Shown here one piece after another: positions 17,856 through 26,861 of a DNA stretch of 64,000 nt. The notes below the pieces were generated by a model. The model was not told where the DNA came from and did no database searches. It worked only from the letters and a program-made list of their open reading frames with translations. Where the stretch lies: assembly GCA_021792095.1 (NCBI GenBank), contig JAJYVH010000001.1:573324-637323 (forward strand), given 5' to 3'. The translations under genes and the position numbers were made by a program. Each line of letters starts with the position of its first letter. The first letter of the stretch is position 1. This stretch comes from Microcaldota archaeon (lineage in GTDB: Archaea; Micrarchaeota; Micrarchaeia; Micrarchaeales; CABMGC01).

Positions 17856-18230
17856 ATGGTTGGACGAACCGGAAAGGATGCACCTATGGAAACGCACAGG
17901 AGGAGCCTAAGCAAGTCCCTGCTTTACAGGGCCTACACTATAGTGCTCGTAAACCCCGTCTCTTCTTTCGTCGTGGCCGGAGTGGTACCCTCCCTGCTCT
18001 CGGGTCACTGGTCGTTCAGCGTGAGCCTCTGGGCCACGGTTCTCGGCGGGCTGACGATAGCTGAGCCGCTTGTCAAGATACCTACGTACGACATATTCGA
18101 GAGGGTAGCCGCAAGGTTCGAGTGGGGGTACAGGGCGGACGCCATGATGCACCATTTCGCCAAGAGGTATCCGGTAACTTTCGCCAAGATAGCGCGAGAG
18201 GAGCTGGCAAGGTTGTCGAAAGGAGCATGA
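17856..18230 (+). CDS. DUF2061-like small membrane protein
   Basis: The 124 residues begin with a basic segment THRRSLSKSLLYRAYTI, then two hydrophobic segments (about 29-47 and 55-76), then the amphipathic EPLVKIPTYDIFERVAARFEWGY. This layout, with R-S-L-x-K-x-L-x-R and E-x-x-x-K...Y-x-x-[HF]-E-R, resembles DUF2061, a two-helix family of unknown function. It is divergent from the cys operon and shares its operator, so it is probably in the same regulon. It might help move sulfate, but that is speculation. ATG 17886 is an alternative start. Confidence 0.6.
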   Translation: MVGRTGKDAPMETHRRSLSKSLLYRAYTIVLVNPVSSFVVAGVVPSLLSGHWSFSVSLWATVLGGLTIAEPLVKIPTYDIFERVAARFEWGYRADAMMHHFAKRYPVTFAKIAREELARLSKGA

Positions 18231-18470
18231 ATGTGCTTATCGGAGAAAGCGGATCAGGGGGCAGAATCGTCGTTTCCCCACAGCCAGCCGTTGCCTAACC
18301 TTCCTGGTCCGCCTCCAACCTGCACGGAACCAATAAAAATGTGGCACTGGAAAGGAATGTGGTCGGCATGGCGGAGGCACGGTACTTCCAAACAGCATGC
18401 GCCTAGGCGGCGCGCCAGAGCCTGCCCCTCTTTTTATTAATGCTGCTTCCAATAGTAGCGAGGCCTTTGC
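18231..18470 (+). other. Intergenic region before thrS
   Basis: No convincing gene is seen. A TATA-like AATAAAAAT occurs near 18331-18339. About 75 bases further, after a GC-rich stretch with GGCGCGCC and CCTAGG palindromes, comes CTCTTTTTATTAATG (about 18427-18441), which is both a T-tract that could end a transcript and the likely TATA box of thrS. A small RNA between them is possible; it does not fold as a tRNA by eye. Confidence 0.3.
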
Positions 18471-20168
18471 ATGAGAGTCCTGCAGCTCGACGTGGAGAAG
18501 ATAGGCTACGAGATGCTTAAGCCCGAGGCGGGCGTGTACGAGGAGACAGAGGAGAAGAGGGCCGAGATGGATGACGCCCTGGTGCTTATGGTCTGCGTGG
18601 AGGCCGGCGATACGGAAGAGACCGGAGAGGCGGCGCTGAAGGACGCTTTGGCTTTCATGGAGAAGACAGGCAGGAAGAGGCTGGTGATATACCCGTATGC
18701 CCACCTGAGCAGCAACCTGGCGGAGCCGAAGGAGGCGGTAAAGGTGCTGGAGCACATGCGCAGGCAGGTGCCCAAGGGCATAGAGACGAAGAGCGCGCCG
18801 TTCGGGTGGAACAAGAAATTCAGCATAGAGATGAAGGGACATCCGCTGGCCGAGCAATCCAGGGGCTACGACTCCAAGGGCATGGGCACTAGGTTGAAGA
18901 AGGGGAAGGCGAAGCCGCAGGGCATAAACACCTCGATAGTCAAGAAGAGCGACTGGTCGGGCCTGCCCGAGAACGACCACAGGACGATAGGCGAGAAGCT
19001 AGACCTCTACAGCTTCCAGGAAGTGTCTCCGGCCATGGTCTACTGGCACCCCAGGGGCTTCACGATATACAAGCAGCTGGTTGCCTTCGTCCGCGAGAAG
19101 GAGGAGGAGTACGGTTACGAGGAGATAAGCACTCCTGCAGTGGCGAACGTGGCTCTCTGGCAGGTTAGCGGGCACCTGGACCACTACAAGGACAACATGT
19201 TCTCCTTCGACTCCGGCTTCGGCACGCTTGGCATGAAGCCGATGAACTGCCCGTCCACCATGCTGATATACAAGTCCAGGAAGTGGAGCTACAGGGAGCT
19301 GCCCTTCAGGACCGCAATATTCGACAAACTGTACAGGAGCGAGCTCAGCGGCGCCGTGACAGGCCTGCTCAGGGTCAAGGAGCTGACGCAGGACGACGGC
19401 CACATATTCGCTAGGGAAGACCAGATAAGCAGCGAGATAAGCCTTGTGCTGAAGATGCTGAGCGAGATTTACGGCGTTTTCGGAATGAAGTACACAGCAA
19501 AGCTCTCCACCATGCCTGACGACCATATGGGGGACGAGGCGCTGTGGGACAGGGCCACAGCTGCCCTGAAATCGGCCCTGGAGGCCAACAGCATGGATTA
19601 CGTGGTCAAGGAGAAGGAGGGCGCGTTCTACGGGCCCAAGATAGACTTCGACGTGCTCGACTCGCAGAACAGGGCCTGGCAGCTCGGCACGATCCAGCTT
19701 GATTACCAGCTGCCCACGAGGTTCGGGCTCGAGTACACGGGCGAGGACGGCAAGCCGCATATGCCCGTGGTGATACACAGGGCGCTTCTCGGCTCGCTGG
19801 AGCGCTTCATAGCCATACTTGTCGAGCACTACCAGGGCAAGTTCCCCACGTGGCTCGCGCCCCTGCAGGTAAAGGTGCTCCCCATAAGCGACCCGCACAA
19901 CGCATACGCTGAGAAGGTGCTCGCTGCGCTCAGGAAGGCGCACATACGCTCCGCCATAGACCTCAGCGACCGCACGATGGAGTACAAGCTGCGCGAGGCC
20001 ATAATGGAAAAGGTGCCCTATGCTCTGGTGGTGGGGAAGAAGGAGCTGGACGCTGGCACTGTGGCTGTCAGGGCCAGGAGCGGTTCGCAGAAGTTCGGCG
20101 TGAAGCTGGAGGACTTCATAGCGCAGGTCGAGAAGGAATCCAGGGAGAGGCTGCCTGCCCCGGCCTGA
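18471..20168 (+). CDS. thrS: Threonyl-tRNA synthetase, archaeal type
   Basis: This charges tRNA-Thr. Residues 1 to about 140 form the archaeal N-terminal editing domain (DTD-like), which removes mis-attached Ser, opening MRVLQLDVEKIGYEM. The class II core follows: motif 2 region FRTAIFDKLYRSELSGA..TQDDGHIF and motif 3 in VVIHRALLGSLERFIAILVEH, with GMKPMNCPSTM for the zinc-binding Cys. A C-terminal anticodon-binding domain closes the protein. At 565 residues it is somewhat shorter than usual. A TATA box at about 18430-18441 gives a short leader. Confidence 0.95.
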   Translation: MRVLQLDVEKIGYEMLKPEAGVYEETEEKRAEMDDALVLMVCVEAGDTEETGEAALKDALAFMEKTGRKRLVIYPYAHLSSNLAEPKEAVKVLEHMRRQVPKGIETKSAPFGWNKKFSIEMKGHPLAEQSRGYDSKGMGTRLKKGKAKPQGINTSIVKKSDWSGLPENDHRTIGEKLDLYSFQEVSPAMVYWHPRGFTIYKQLVAFVREKEEEYGYEEISTPAVANVALWQVSGHLDHYKDNMFSFDSGFGTLGMKPMNCPSTMLIYKSRKWSYRELPFRTAIFDKLYRSELSGAVTGLLRVKELTQDDGHIFAREDQISSEISLVLKMLSEIYGVFGMKYTAKLSTMPDDHMGDEALWDRATAALKSALEANSMDYVVKEKEGAFYGPKIDFDVLDSQNRAWQLGTIQLDYQLPTRFGLEYTGEDGKPHMPVVIHRALLGSLERFIAILVEHYQGKFPTWLAPLQVKVLPISDPHNAYAEKVLAALRKAHIRSAIDLSDRTMEYKLREAIMEKVPYALVVGKKELDAGTVAVRARSGSQKFGVKLEDFIAQVEKESRERLPAPA

Positions 20169-20443
20169 CGCGCATAGAGTTGTGATACACCGGCCGCTCC
20201 ACCCACATCGGGCCGGCTTCCCTTTCGCTAGCAAATGATTGTGTTTGTTATCGCTATTAATTGAAGCACAGGTGAGGGATGTTCCAAATTTGGACTGGAA
20301 GGGGAGGTTTTTAGTAGTGGTTTGGAATGTGTTCTCAAAGTAGGGTATTGCCTAATAAATACTGGAATTTGTTGGCAAAATATATTATTTCTAACAATTC
20401 GACTTAACTGGGTGTAGGAAGGAGACTGCAAGTTTAACTCACG
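20169..20443. other. AT-rich intergenic region between thrS and tRNA-Glu
   Basis: This 275-base stretch has no convincing gene. It includes a perfect 12-base palindrome TCCAAATTTGGA (20283-20294) and a TATA-like AAAATATATTATTT near 20378-20391. A 67-codon minus-strand frame over 20228-20431 has no domain features and is probably chance. Confidence 0.4.
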
Positions 20444-20518
20444 TGCTCCGGCCGGGATTTGGACCCGGGTTACAGGCGTGAGAGGCCTGTGTCCTTGACC
20501 GGACTAGACGACCGGAGC
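20444..20518 (-). tRNA. tRNA-Glu (anticodon CTC)
   Basis: On the minus strand the acceptor stem pairs GCTCCGG with CCGGAGC. The anticodon arm is CAGGC-CTCTCAC-GCCTG with CTC in the anticodon position, and the T arm is CCGGG-TCCAAAT-CCCGG. The discriminator base is A and CCA is not encoded. No intron is seen. A TATA element (TATTAATATG) lies about 25-30 bases upstream, at about 20543-20552. Confidence 0.92.
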
Positions 20519-20567
20519 AAACCTTATTAGCATCGCTCCCAACATATTAATACGTTCAGGTGCGCCG

Positions 20568-21779
20568 ATGCTTCTGTATGAAAAATACTCCCCTTCGAGC
20601 CTCAGCGGTTTCGTTGGCAACAGGCTTAGCATCGAGAAGATAAGGAAATTCGGCGCTTCGGCACTGGCCGGCAAGGTGCAGAAGCCCATAATGGTGTATG
20701 GCCCGAGCGGCACGGGCAAGACATCGGCGCTCGCCGTGCTGGCGAAAGAAAGCGGTTTCGAGCTCGTGGAGCTGACGGCCAGCGACTACCGCGATGCGGA
20801 CACGCTGGGCAAGAGGCTGCTGCCCGCGGTCAAGAGCCGCGGCCTTTTCTCGCGCACCACCCTTTTCCTCTTCGACGAGGTCGACGAGCTCTCGCGCACG
20901 TTCGACAAGGGGGCCGAAAGCGTCATACTTAGGATTATAAGGGAATCGAAGCAGCCGATAGCGTTCACAGCAAACAACTACTGGGACCAGAGGATAAGCT
21001 TCCTCAGGGGCTACGTAGAGCCCGTGGAGTTCAAGAAAGTGGACACCGAATCGATAGCTGCATATCTGAAGGTCATAGCCGCTAGGGAAGGCAGGACGCT
21101 GGAGGAAGGCGTGCTGAAGGAGATCGCCTACAGGGCGGGGGGCGACGTGCGCAGCGCGCTGAACGACCTGGAGATGGTGCTGCTCGGGGGCAACGACATA
21201 ATAGAGCACCTCGGAGTGCGCGACAGGAAGCGCGAGCTCTTCAGGGTGCTGGACAAGGTGCTCCTCGGCGGCGGCCTCATGGAGGCGAGGGCCTTCGTGG
21301 ACAACAGCGACGTCGACACTGACATGCTCATAAAATGGGTGGACGAGAACATACCCAACAGGTACTACCTGCCCGGTTCGCTGCGCGACGCGTACCAGGA
21401 GCTCTCGTTCGCGAGCATGTTCCTGCACAGCGCGGAACGCGACAGGCACTACGGCTACATGAAGTACGTCCTTACCTCTATAGCGGGCGTGTCGCTGACC
21501 AGCGGCGGCCACTCGAAGTTCATAGGCACGTACACGTTCCCGTCCGCGATAAAGTACCTGAGCGCCACGAAGCAGACCAGGGGCATGCAGCGCGGCATAG
21601 CGGCCAAGCTCTCGCCGATACTGCACACCAACACACATGAGATAATCTATTCGTACCTGCCTCTTTTCAGGAGCCTGCTAGGCAGGGATGAGGAACGGCG
21701 GGTTGCGGTGAAGACGGTGCTCGAGGACTACGCGAAGCTGGACGAGGACGAGATGAAGTACGTAGCATCATCGGGCTGA
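20568..21779 (+). CDS. rfcL: Replication factor C large subunit
   Basis: This is the clamp-loader AAA+ ATPase that places PCNA on DNA. It opens MLLYEKYSPSSLSGFVGN. Walker A is GPSGTGKT (about 45-52) and Walker B is LFLFDEVDE (about 103-111). The lid and collar domains follow (GDVRSALNDLE, sensor 2 region). The 403 residues are short for the large subunit, and the C-terminus (DEDEMKYVASSG) lacks the charged tail with a PCNA-binding Q-x-x-L-x-x-F-F box common in archaea. The small subunit gene is not in the window. Confidence 0.92.
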   Translation: MLLYEKYSPSSLSGFVGNRLSIEKIRKFGASALAGKVQKPIMVYGPSGTGKTSALAVLAKESGFELVELTASDYRDADTLGKRLLPAVKSRGLFSRTTLFLFDEVDELSRTFDKGAESVILRIIRESKQPIAFTANNYWDQRISFLRGYVEPVEFKKVDTESIAAYLKVIAAREGRTLEEGVLKEIAYRAGGDVRSALNDLEMVLLGGNDIIEHLGVRDRKRELFRVLDKVLLGGGLMEARAFVDNSDVDTDMLIKWVDENIPNRYYLPGSLRDAYQELSFASMFLHSAERDRHYGYMKYVLTSIAGVSLTSGGHSKFIGTYTFPSAIKYLSATKQTRGMQRGIAAKLSPILHTNTHEIIYSYLPLFRSLLGRDEERRVAVKTVLEDYAKLDEDEMKYVASSG

Positions 21780-21788
21780 GCCGCGAGC

Positions 21789-23450
21789 TCAGCGCTCCCG
21801 GGGCTTCGCCTCCTTCCTTTCGAGCGGCGACAGGTTGAGTTCGAGCGCCAGTGTCGCTTCCTCTATGCCGAAGTTGGAGAGCACCTCAGGGTGCACCTCG
21901 CCCATCGTGCCGATGGGCTTGCCTCCCACGCTTATCTCTGCGCACCTGCCCTCGATGAAACTGCTGTGCTTGCAGGCGCGCACATCAGTCCCTATGCCCG
22001 TCTTCTTCGAGATGCCCTCCAGCACTGCCTTGATGTAGTTGAAGTTCGCCTGCGGGTAGCACGCTATGGCGGCCAGGTGCTGCTCCTCCACGGGCCTGCC
22101 GCCCTCGAGGGCGAAGGCCATGTCGAGCTCGAAGAGCTTTATTGGCATCCTGTCGTGCATCGACGCCCCGGCGTCCTTTAGCAGGCTTGGCAGGAGCCAC
22201 GTGCGCAGCATTGTGGCCGAGGAGGACTTGGGGTTCTGTATCGTTATAGCTCCACCTTCCCTGATGCGCATAGCAGCGAAGTTGGTTTCTGGATTGGTAA
22301 GGTACGAGCCCATCTCCTCGTCGAAGCCGAGGCCCACCAGCGCTGCACCGAGCTGCTCGTGCCGCTTCGTCGCCTGCTCCAGCTCTCCCTGCTGGCTCGA
22401 GACTATGTCAGCGAGCTGTATGTAGTCGTAGCCGTAGGCCACGGCTATGTCCTCCACTATGTCCTGGTCGTTGATTATGTCGAGCCTGTATGCCGGGCTC
22501 TTGAACCTTATGCGCTTTCCAACGAGCGAGGCCATGTAGCCCATCTTGTTCGATAGGAGGATCGCGTTGTTGAAGCCTATCTTCACCCCTATCTCGCGCT
22601 GCACCTGCTCCAGCTGCATCTCGATGGTGCTGCTCTGCATAGCCGGGGTCACTTCGTCTTTCCTGCCGTACCTTACGCTCACCTGCCCGACCTCGAAACC
22701 CATGTCCGAGAAATCTGCCGCAAGAAGGTCAGCGACCTTGCCGACCACCTCGCGTGACGTGCCCGTTATGTCCACCAGCATCTCCTGCGTGGATGCGGAC
22801 ACCCGCGTCCTGTCCGAGTTTAGCACCGGTATGAGCGACATCGTGCCCAGCGTGTCCTTCAGCGCCACGTACCTGCCGTGGCCGCCTGCCAGGCGGCCGT
22901 ACTGCACGCCTTTCTCCTCCATCGCCACCACTTCGCTGTACTTCATCTGCTTGCTCCTCCCAAGCGGCACATAGTACTCGTCCTCGTACGCGTCGTAGAA
23001 GAAGGGCGCCTTGGCGTTCCTAAGGTCGTGCAGGCCCAGCGCTATCTTGCTCCTGTGCCTGCCGAAGGTGTCGCTCAGCTTCTCTGTCATGTTTATTATG
23101 TCGCGCAGCTGCACCTCGCTAAGCCGCATCTCCCTGGCAATGAGCGCCGCGATGAAGGGACGTACGCCGGCCGCATGCCGGCCTACGTTTATCACGTCGG
23201 TGCTTCCGGGCGCCTTGAGCCTGTAGTCGAACTTCCGCGTCCTGCGCATGAAGTGCCGCAGCGCGCGCGCCATCCCTACAGTGCCTATGAGGTCCGGCCT
23301 GTTTGCCGGAAACTCTACGGCCATTTCCTTTTCGTTCGTCTCTTCCACGCTGAGCCCCATGCTCTCCATGTTCCTTACGAGCTCCCTGTCGGCTATGCTG
23401 AAGCCCAGGCGCTCCAGCAGGTATTTCTTGTCGTATCTGGATACCGGCAT
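21789..23450 (-). CDS. pheT: Phenylalanyl-tRNA synthetase beta subunit
   Basis: This is the tRNA-binding and editing subunit of the heterotetrameric synthetase. The 553 residues are typical for the archaeal/eukaryotic form, with no N-terminal EMAP-like domain. Domains run from the B1 region (SRYDKKYLLERLGF), through the B3/B4 editing domain, to the B5 region and the catalytic-like B6/B7 domain (DIVEDIAVAYGYDYI). It starts directly after the pheS stop, so the two are co-transcribed and coupled. Confidence 0.94.
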   Translation of the reverse strand: MPVSRYDKKYLLERLGFSIADRELVRNMESMGLSVEETNEKEMAVEFPANRPDLIGTVGMARALRHFMRRTRKFDYRLKAPGSTDVINVGRHAAGVRPFIAALIAREMRLSEVQLRDIINMTEKLSDTFGRHRSKIALGLHDLRNAKAPFFYDAYEDEYYVPLGRSKQMKYSEVVAMEEKGVQYGRLAGGHGRYVALKDTLGTMSLIPVLNSDRTRVSASTQEMLVDITGTSREVVGKVADLLAADFSDMGFEVGQVSVRYGRKDEVTPAMQSSTIEMQLEQVQREIGVKIGFNNAILLSNKMGYMASLVGKRIRFKSPAYRLDIINDQDIVEDIAVAYGYDYIQLADIVSSQQGELEQATKRHEQLGAALVGLGFDEEMGSYLTNPETNFAAMRIREGGAITIQNPKSSSATMLRTWLLPSLLKDAGASMHDRMPIKLFELDMAFALEGGRPVEEQHLAAIACYPQANFNYIKAVLEGISKKTGIGTDVRACKHSSFIEGRCAEISVGGKPIGTMGEVHPEVLSNFGIEEATLALELNLSPLERKEAKPRER

Positions 23451-24923
23451 TCACGCACCACTCTCACGCAGCGCGCCAGCGCTGTTGTTGTAAAGGCTGA
23501 CTATGCTCCTTATGCCCTCGTGGCGTATCAGCGCTATCCGCTCCACGCCCAGCCCCCAGGCGAGCACTGATATGCTCTTCCTGTCCACGCCCGTTATCTC
23601 GCGCCTTATTATGCCCGCGCCGCCGAGTTCGAGCCAATCGCCGCCGTGCTTTATCTGCACCTCGACTCCGGGCTCCACGAACGGGAAGTACGATGGCTTG
23701 AACTTGACGCGCACCCCGAGGCTCGAGTAGATGCGTGCCAGCACAGAGAAGAGATTCGAGAGCGTCATGCCCCTGCCTATCACTATTCCGTCGGCCTGGT
23801 AGAAGTCCGCGAGGTGCTTGTAGTCTAGGTTCTCGTTCCTGAAGACCCTGCCGATCGTGAATACCTTTATTGGCTGGCCGAGGCTCAGCCTGCCCTCCCT
23901 GAACGCCTCCACTGCGTCGCGTATGTACCTGCCTGTGACGCTGGTTGTGTGCGTCCGCAGCACCGCCTTCTCCGCTGCTTCCTGCGACCACTGGCTGTGC
24001 CATGCCCTCTCGTGCTCTTCCTTCACCGCCTTGACAAGGTCCCTGTCTTCGAGCTTTATAGACTCGGGCGCTGAGAGGAAGAATGTGTCCTGCGCGTCCC
24101 TTGCAGGATGGTCCTGCGGCACGAAAAGATGGTCGAAGACCCAGAATGCAGGCTCTATCACCGGGCCGCTGATTTCCCTGAAGCCCATACTTGTGTATGC
24201 CTGCTTCATCTCGTTGATCAGGTTCCTGAGCACGTGCCTGGATGCGGGCACCTCCGCCTCTATGCCGGCCTCCACGTTGTAGGGCCTGAACTTCTTGCCG
24301 GCCCACAGCCTGCCCCTTATGGCGTTCCTGTCGAGCGAGTCTATGTAGCTCTCCGCCTGCCTCTCCTTCGCCAGCTCCAGCATGCCTTTCTGCGTTATGG
24401 ATATGCTCCTTGTCTCTTCCTTGCCGCTCGCCTCTATAAGCCCGCGCTCAAGCAGCTCCTTGGCGGCCTCGCCGCCCTTGGCGCGCCCGAATGCGTCAGC
24501 GTCGCGGGCGAGTTCGGCCAGGAGCCTGCCCGCCGCAGTGCCGAACGCCCTTGTCTTCAAGCCCTCCTGCGTGGCCGTAAGGAGGCCGTTGTCTATCACA
24601 GCGAGCCCTTTCTTCTTGGCCCAGATTATCCCTATCTGTTCTTCCTTGCCTGACAGCTCCCTGAGCGCTACCGGCTTCCTGGCTATGCGTTCTGCCAGCA
24701 ATTCCTCGGGCAGCCCCTCTTTGGCATAGCGTTTGCCCTCGTCCGTAAGAGAGGCCGAATCAGCCTTCACCGACTCGGTCTCCACGAGCTTCGCTTCCGA
24801 GAGGTTGCTCAGCGCCCAGCGCGCCTCGTCAGCGCTAAGCCCGGAACGCTCCAGCAGCTCGCCGAAGCTCAGCTTCCTGGCCTCCTTCAGGGAGAGCAAG
24901 ACCGAGAGTTCGTGCTTGTGCAT
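23451..24923 (-). CDS. pheS: Phenylalanyl-tRNA synthetase alpha subunit
   Basis: This is the catalytic subunit. The N-terminal third is built of winged-helix domains (HELSVLLSLKEARKLSFGEL). The class II core contains RNLINEMKQAYTSMGF, DTFFLSAPE, TTSVTGRYIR, FTIGRVFRNENLDYKHLADFYQ (motif 2) and AWGLGVERIALI (motif 3). The start at 24923 (MHKHELSVLL) is chosen because a TATA-like ATTAAAAAC lies about 45-50 bases upstream and the frame before it has no family similarity; the frame stays open to 25037. Confidence 0.94.
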   Translation of the reverse strand: MHKHELSVLLSLKEARKLSFGELLERSGLSADEARWALSNLSEAKLVETESVKADSASLTDEGKRYAKEGLPEELLAERIARKPVALRELSGKEEQIGIIWAKKKGLAVIDNGLLTATQEGLKTRAFGTAAGRLLAELARDADAFGRAKGGEAAKELLERGLIEASGKEETRSISITQKGMLELAKERQAESYIDSLDRNAIRGRLWAGKKFRPYNVEAGIEAEVPASRHVLRNLINEMKQAYTSMGFREISGPVIEPAFWVFDHLFVPQDHPARDAQDTFFLSAPESIKLEDRDLVKAVKEEHERAWHSQWSQEAAEKAVLRTHTTSVTGRYIRDAVEAFREGRLSLGQPIKVFTIGRVFRNENLDYKHLADFYQADGIVIGRGMTLSNLFSVLARIYSSLGVRVKFKPSYFPFVEPGVEVQIKHGGDWLELGGAGIIRREITGVDRKSISVLAWGLGVERIALIRHEGIRSIVSLYNNSAGALRESGA

Positions 24924-25009
24924 GCCTATACTGCCGTTGCCCCAATCCTTAGTTACTTCTGATAGCTTGTTTTTAATGATTTCCCCCAGCGTGCGCTCAG
25001 GTATCCGTG

Positions 25010-25252
25010 CTATCGCCTCACCGCAACGCCTTCGCAACGCTGCCTCCTCAATCTCAGCAGCATGTAGTCGATGTCTTCCTTGTTCATGGCTCCGTGCGCG
25101 TTTAGCCTGTCAGGGATGTGCTTTACGTTCCACTGGCCAAGCGAATCCGGCCCGCTCCACACCACGCCATCCGAATCGAAAAATAGGCATTGCCTGCCAG
25201 GTCCGCGCTCCGACGGAGCTTCGGTTTGCGCCCCTGCTTTGTCTCCGCTCAC
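25010..25252 (-). CDS. Short hypothetical ORF upstream of pheS
   Basis: This 80-codon frame opens MSGDKAGAQTEAPSERG and contains CLFFDSDGVVWSGPDSLGQWN, then a basic C-terminus (MLLRLRRQRCEGVAVRR). I do not recognise it. It ends about 90 bases before the pheS start and may be a small gene, a remnant or chance. Codon bias does not decide it. Confidence 0.3.
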   Translation of the reverse strand: MSGDKAGAQTEAPSERGPGRQCLFFDSDGVVWSGPDSLGQWNVKHIPDRLNAHGAMNKEDIDYMLLRLRRQRCEGVAVRR

Positions 25253-25357
25253 TCTGCCCTTAGCATCCTTGCCCGCGTTGCAAATTGGCTCGGCATCACA
25301 TCAACAATCGTACATTGCGGCTCAGCTGGTATATATGCGTTCTGTGCAGGTGCCAAT

Positions 25358-26128
25358 TCACTTGAAGAACCTGTTATACGCGTATACCGCCACCGCCACA
25401 AGGAAAAGGAGCAAGAGCAGGTACAGCAGCGCCGCGTAGTGGTCGTAGATGTCGCTGAAGAAGCTCATCACCTCCTGCTGCGGCGTTTGCGTTATGATGT
25501 ACGAGAACTGGAAGTTCTGGAGCGGCTCGCCCGAATACCATGCGAATTGCGTGCCTGTGTAGTTGCCCGCCGCGCTGGGCAGCGGGAAGTCGGGCGCGGG
25601 GTACACGCCCACTATGCGTGTGCCGTTCGGCACTATCAGCGTGAGCCTGGCGTTGGCAGGGAGCGCCTGGCCGCTGGCCGTGTGGAGGAAGTTGAATACG
25701 TCGGGGTTTAGCGAATACTCGAACTGGCGCGGCGCTATGTTGGCCTCGCTCGTGACGTTGCTCACGTAGTAGCTCATTGTGAGCGACGCGTAGCCGCCGC
25801 TGTTGTTTGCTGACACTATGGGGCCCGGAAGGAAGGTGAAGTTGCTTATGCTCGAGTACGGGTTGAGTATGTGCTCGGTGAGGAACGGCGAGCCCGTGGC
25901 CTTCTGCCAGTTGCTCAGCGAGAGGTTGAACGCCTGCCTGTCCTGCGTGTACGTGCCGAGCGACGAGTTGCTTACGTAGAGCTCTATGCCCTCGACCACG
26001 TGCGCGGTGGTCGAATTGGTGAGGAAGACCGTCGTCGACAGGGCCGTGGTGTTGAAGTATGCTTTGGTGCTGACCGCAGACATGAGCAGCAGCAGCGAGA
26101 AAACAGCCAAGGCGCCCAAACCCTTCAT
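25358..26128 (-). CDS. Exported protein with C-terminal membrane anchor, unknown function
   Basis: The 256 residues have a signal peptide (MKGLGALAVFSLLLLMSAVSTKA), an extracellular beta-rich domain with many N-x-S/T sites, and a C-terminal transmembrane helix (YLLLLLFLVAVAVYAYNRFF). The ectodomain contains APRQFEYSLNPDVFNFL and LTLIVPNGTRIVGVYPAP, like archaeal type I membrane proteins of unknown function. It follows aIF6 in the position where ribosomal protein L20a/LX or prefoldin genes usually occur. Confidence 0.65.
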   Translation of the reverse strand: MKGLGALAVFSLLLLMSAVSTKAYFNTTALSTTVFLTNSTTAHVVEGIELYVSNSSLGTYTQDRQAFNLSLSNWQKATGSPFLTEHILNPYSSISNFTFLPGPIVSANNSGGYASLTMSYYVSNVTSEANIAPRQFEYSLNPDVFNFLHTASGQALPANARLTLIVPNGTRIVGVYPAPDFPLPSAAGNYTGTQFAWYSGEPLQNFQFSYIITQTPQQEVMSFFSDIYDHYAALLYLLLLLFLVAVAVYAYNRFFK

Positions 26129-26182
26129 CCTGACACTCGCAATCCCATGGTATTACAAAGTATTAAATCCTATCAGTATCGC

Positions 26183-26851
26183 TCAGAGGCCGAGCCCTTC
26201 TACGATGTGCGCGAGCTCGAACCCTGTGGTTTCGCTGCCCGCTATCACGCCGTTGGAGTTGGCTATCGCGCAGAGGCCGACGTACACCGAGCCGAGGTTC
26301 GCGGTGGACTGCTCGGAGCCCGTGCCTGTAAGCGCCTCGAGCCCGCGCTTCTCGTCCTCGCTGGCCCTGTTGTTGACCACCATGCCCTTGTTGGTGAGTA
26401 TGTTCGTGGCCCCCACGGTCCTGAAGCCCGCTATGCTGGCCCTCACGGTGCGCACGCCGAGCACTCTGGCTATCACACTCTCCTCCTCCCTCCCGTAGTC
26501 CGGGTTTATGACAGCTATGCTGTCGTTGGCTAGTATGTTGTTCTTGAGCGCGTTGTACTCTGTCTTGAATATCTCCACCCTGGCGCCAGGCAGCGCCTTG
26601 CGCACGGCCTCGAGCTCGTTGTCCTCGGTGCCGTAAGGGAGCAGCACTCCTTTGCTGTTCGCCACCGTGTATATGCCGATCAGGTTCGATCCGGCCACGC
26701 TGGCGCGCACGCACTCCACGCCCAGCGTCTTGGCTATGCTCCTTTGCTCATCCTCGCTCGCGCCCTTGCCGAGCAGGAAAAACGCGTCCGTGGCCGTGGC
26801 AAGCGCACCTATGTAGTCGTTGCCCAGTATGCTCGTCCTGTCTACTGCCAT
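26183..26851 (-). CDS. eif6: Translation initiation factor aIF6
   Basis: This is the anti-association factor that binds the 50S subunit. The 222 residues form the five-fold pentein repeat, seen as recurring GxxxIGIYTVANSKGVLLP, INPDYG and VGATNILTNKGMVVNN segments. The N-terminus MAVDRTSILGNDYIGAL is typical. It is 10 bases downstream of the eL31 gene, in the conserved archaeal order eS19-PDCD5-eL39-eL31-aIF6. Confidence 0.95.
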   Translation of the reverse strand: MAVDRTSILGNDYIGALATATDAFFLLGKGASEDEQRSIAKTLGVECVRASVAGSNLIGIYTVANSKGVLLPYGTEDNELEAVRKALPGARVEIFKTEYNALKNNILANDSIAVINPDYGREEESVIARVLGVRTVRASIAGFRTVGATNILTNKGMVVNNRASEDEKRGLEALTGTGSEQSTANLGSVYVGLCAIANSNGVIAGSETTGFELAHIVEGLGL

Positions 26852-26861
26852 TGGATCGTGC

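Noticed and set aside
18230-18470. SRP or RNase P RNA in the gap before thrS
   Set aside because: Too short, and lacks the conserved loops of either RNA.
20228-20431. 67-codon minus-strand frame downstream of tRNA-Glu
   Set aside because: No start context, low complexity and AT-driven composition; likely chance.
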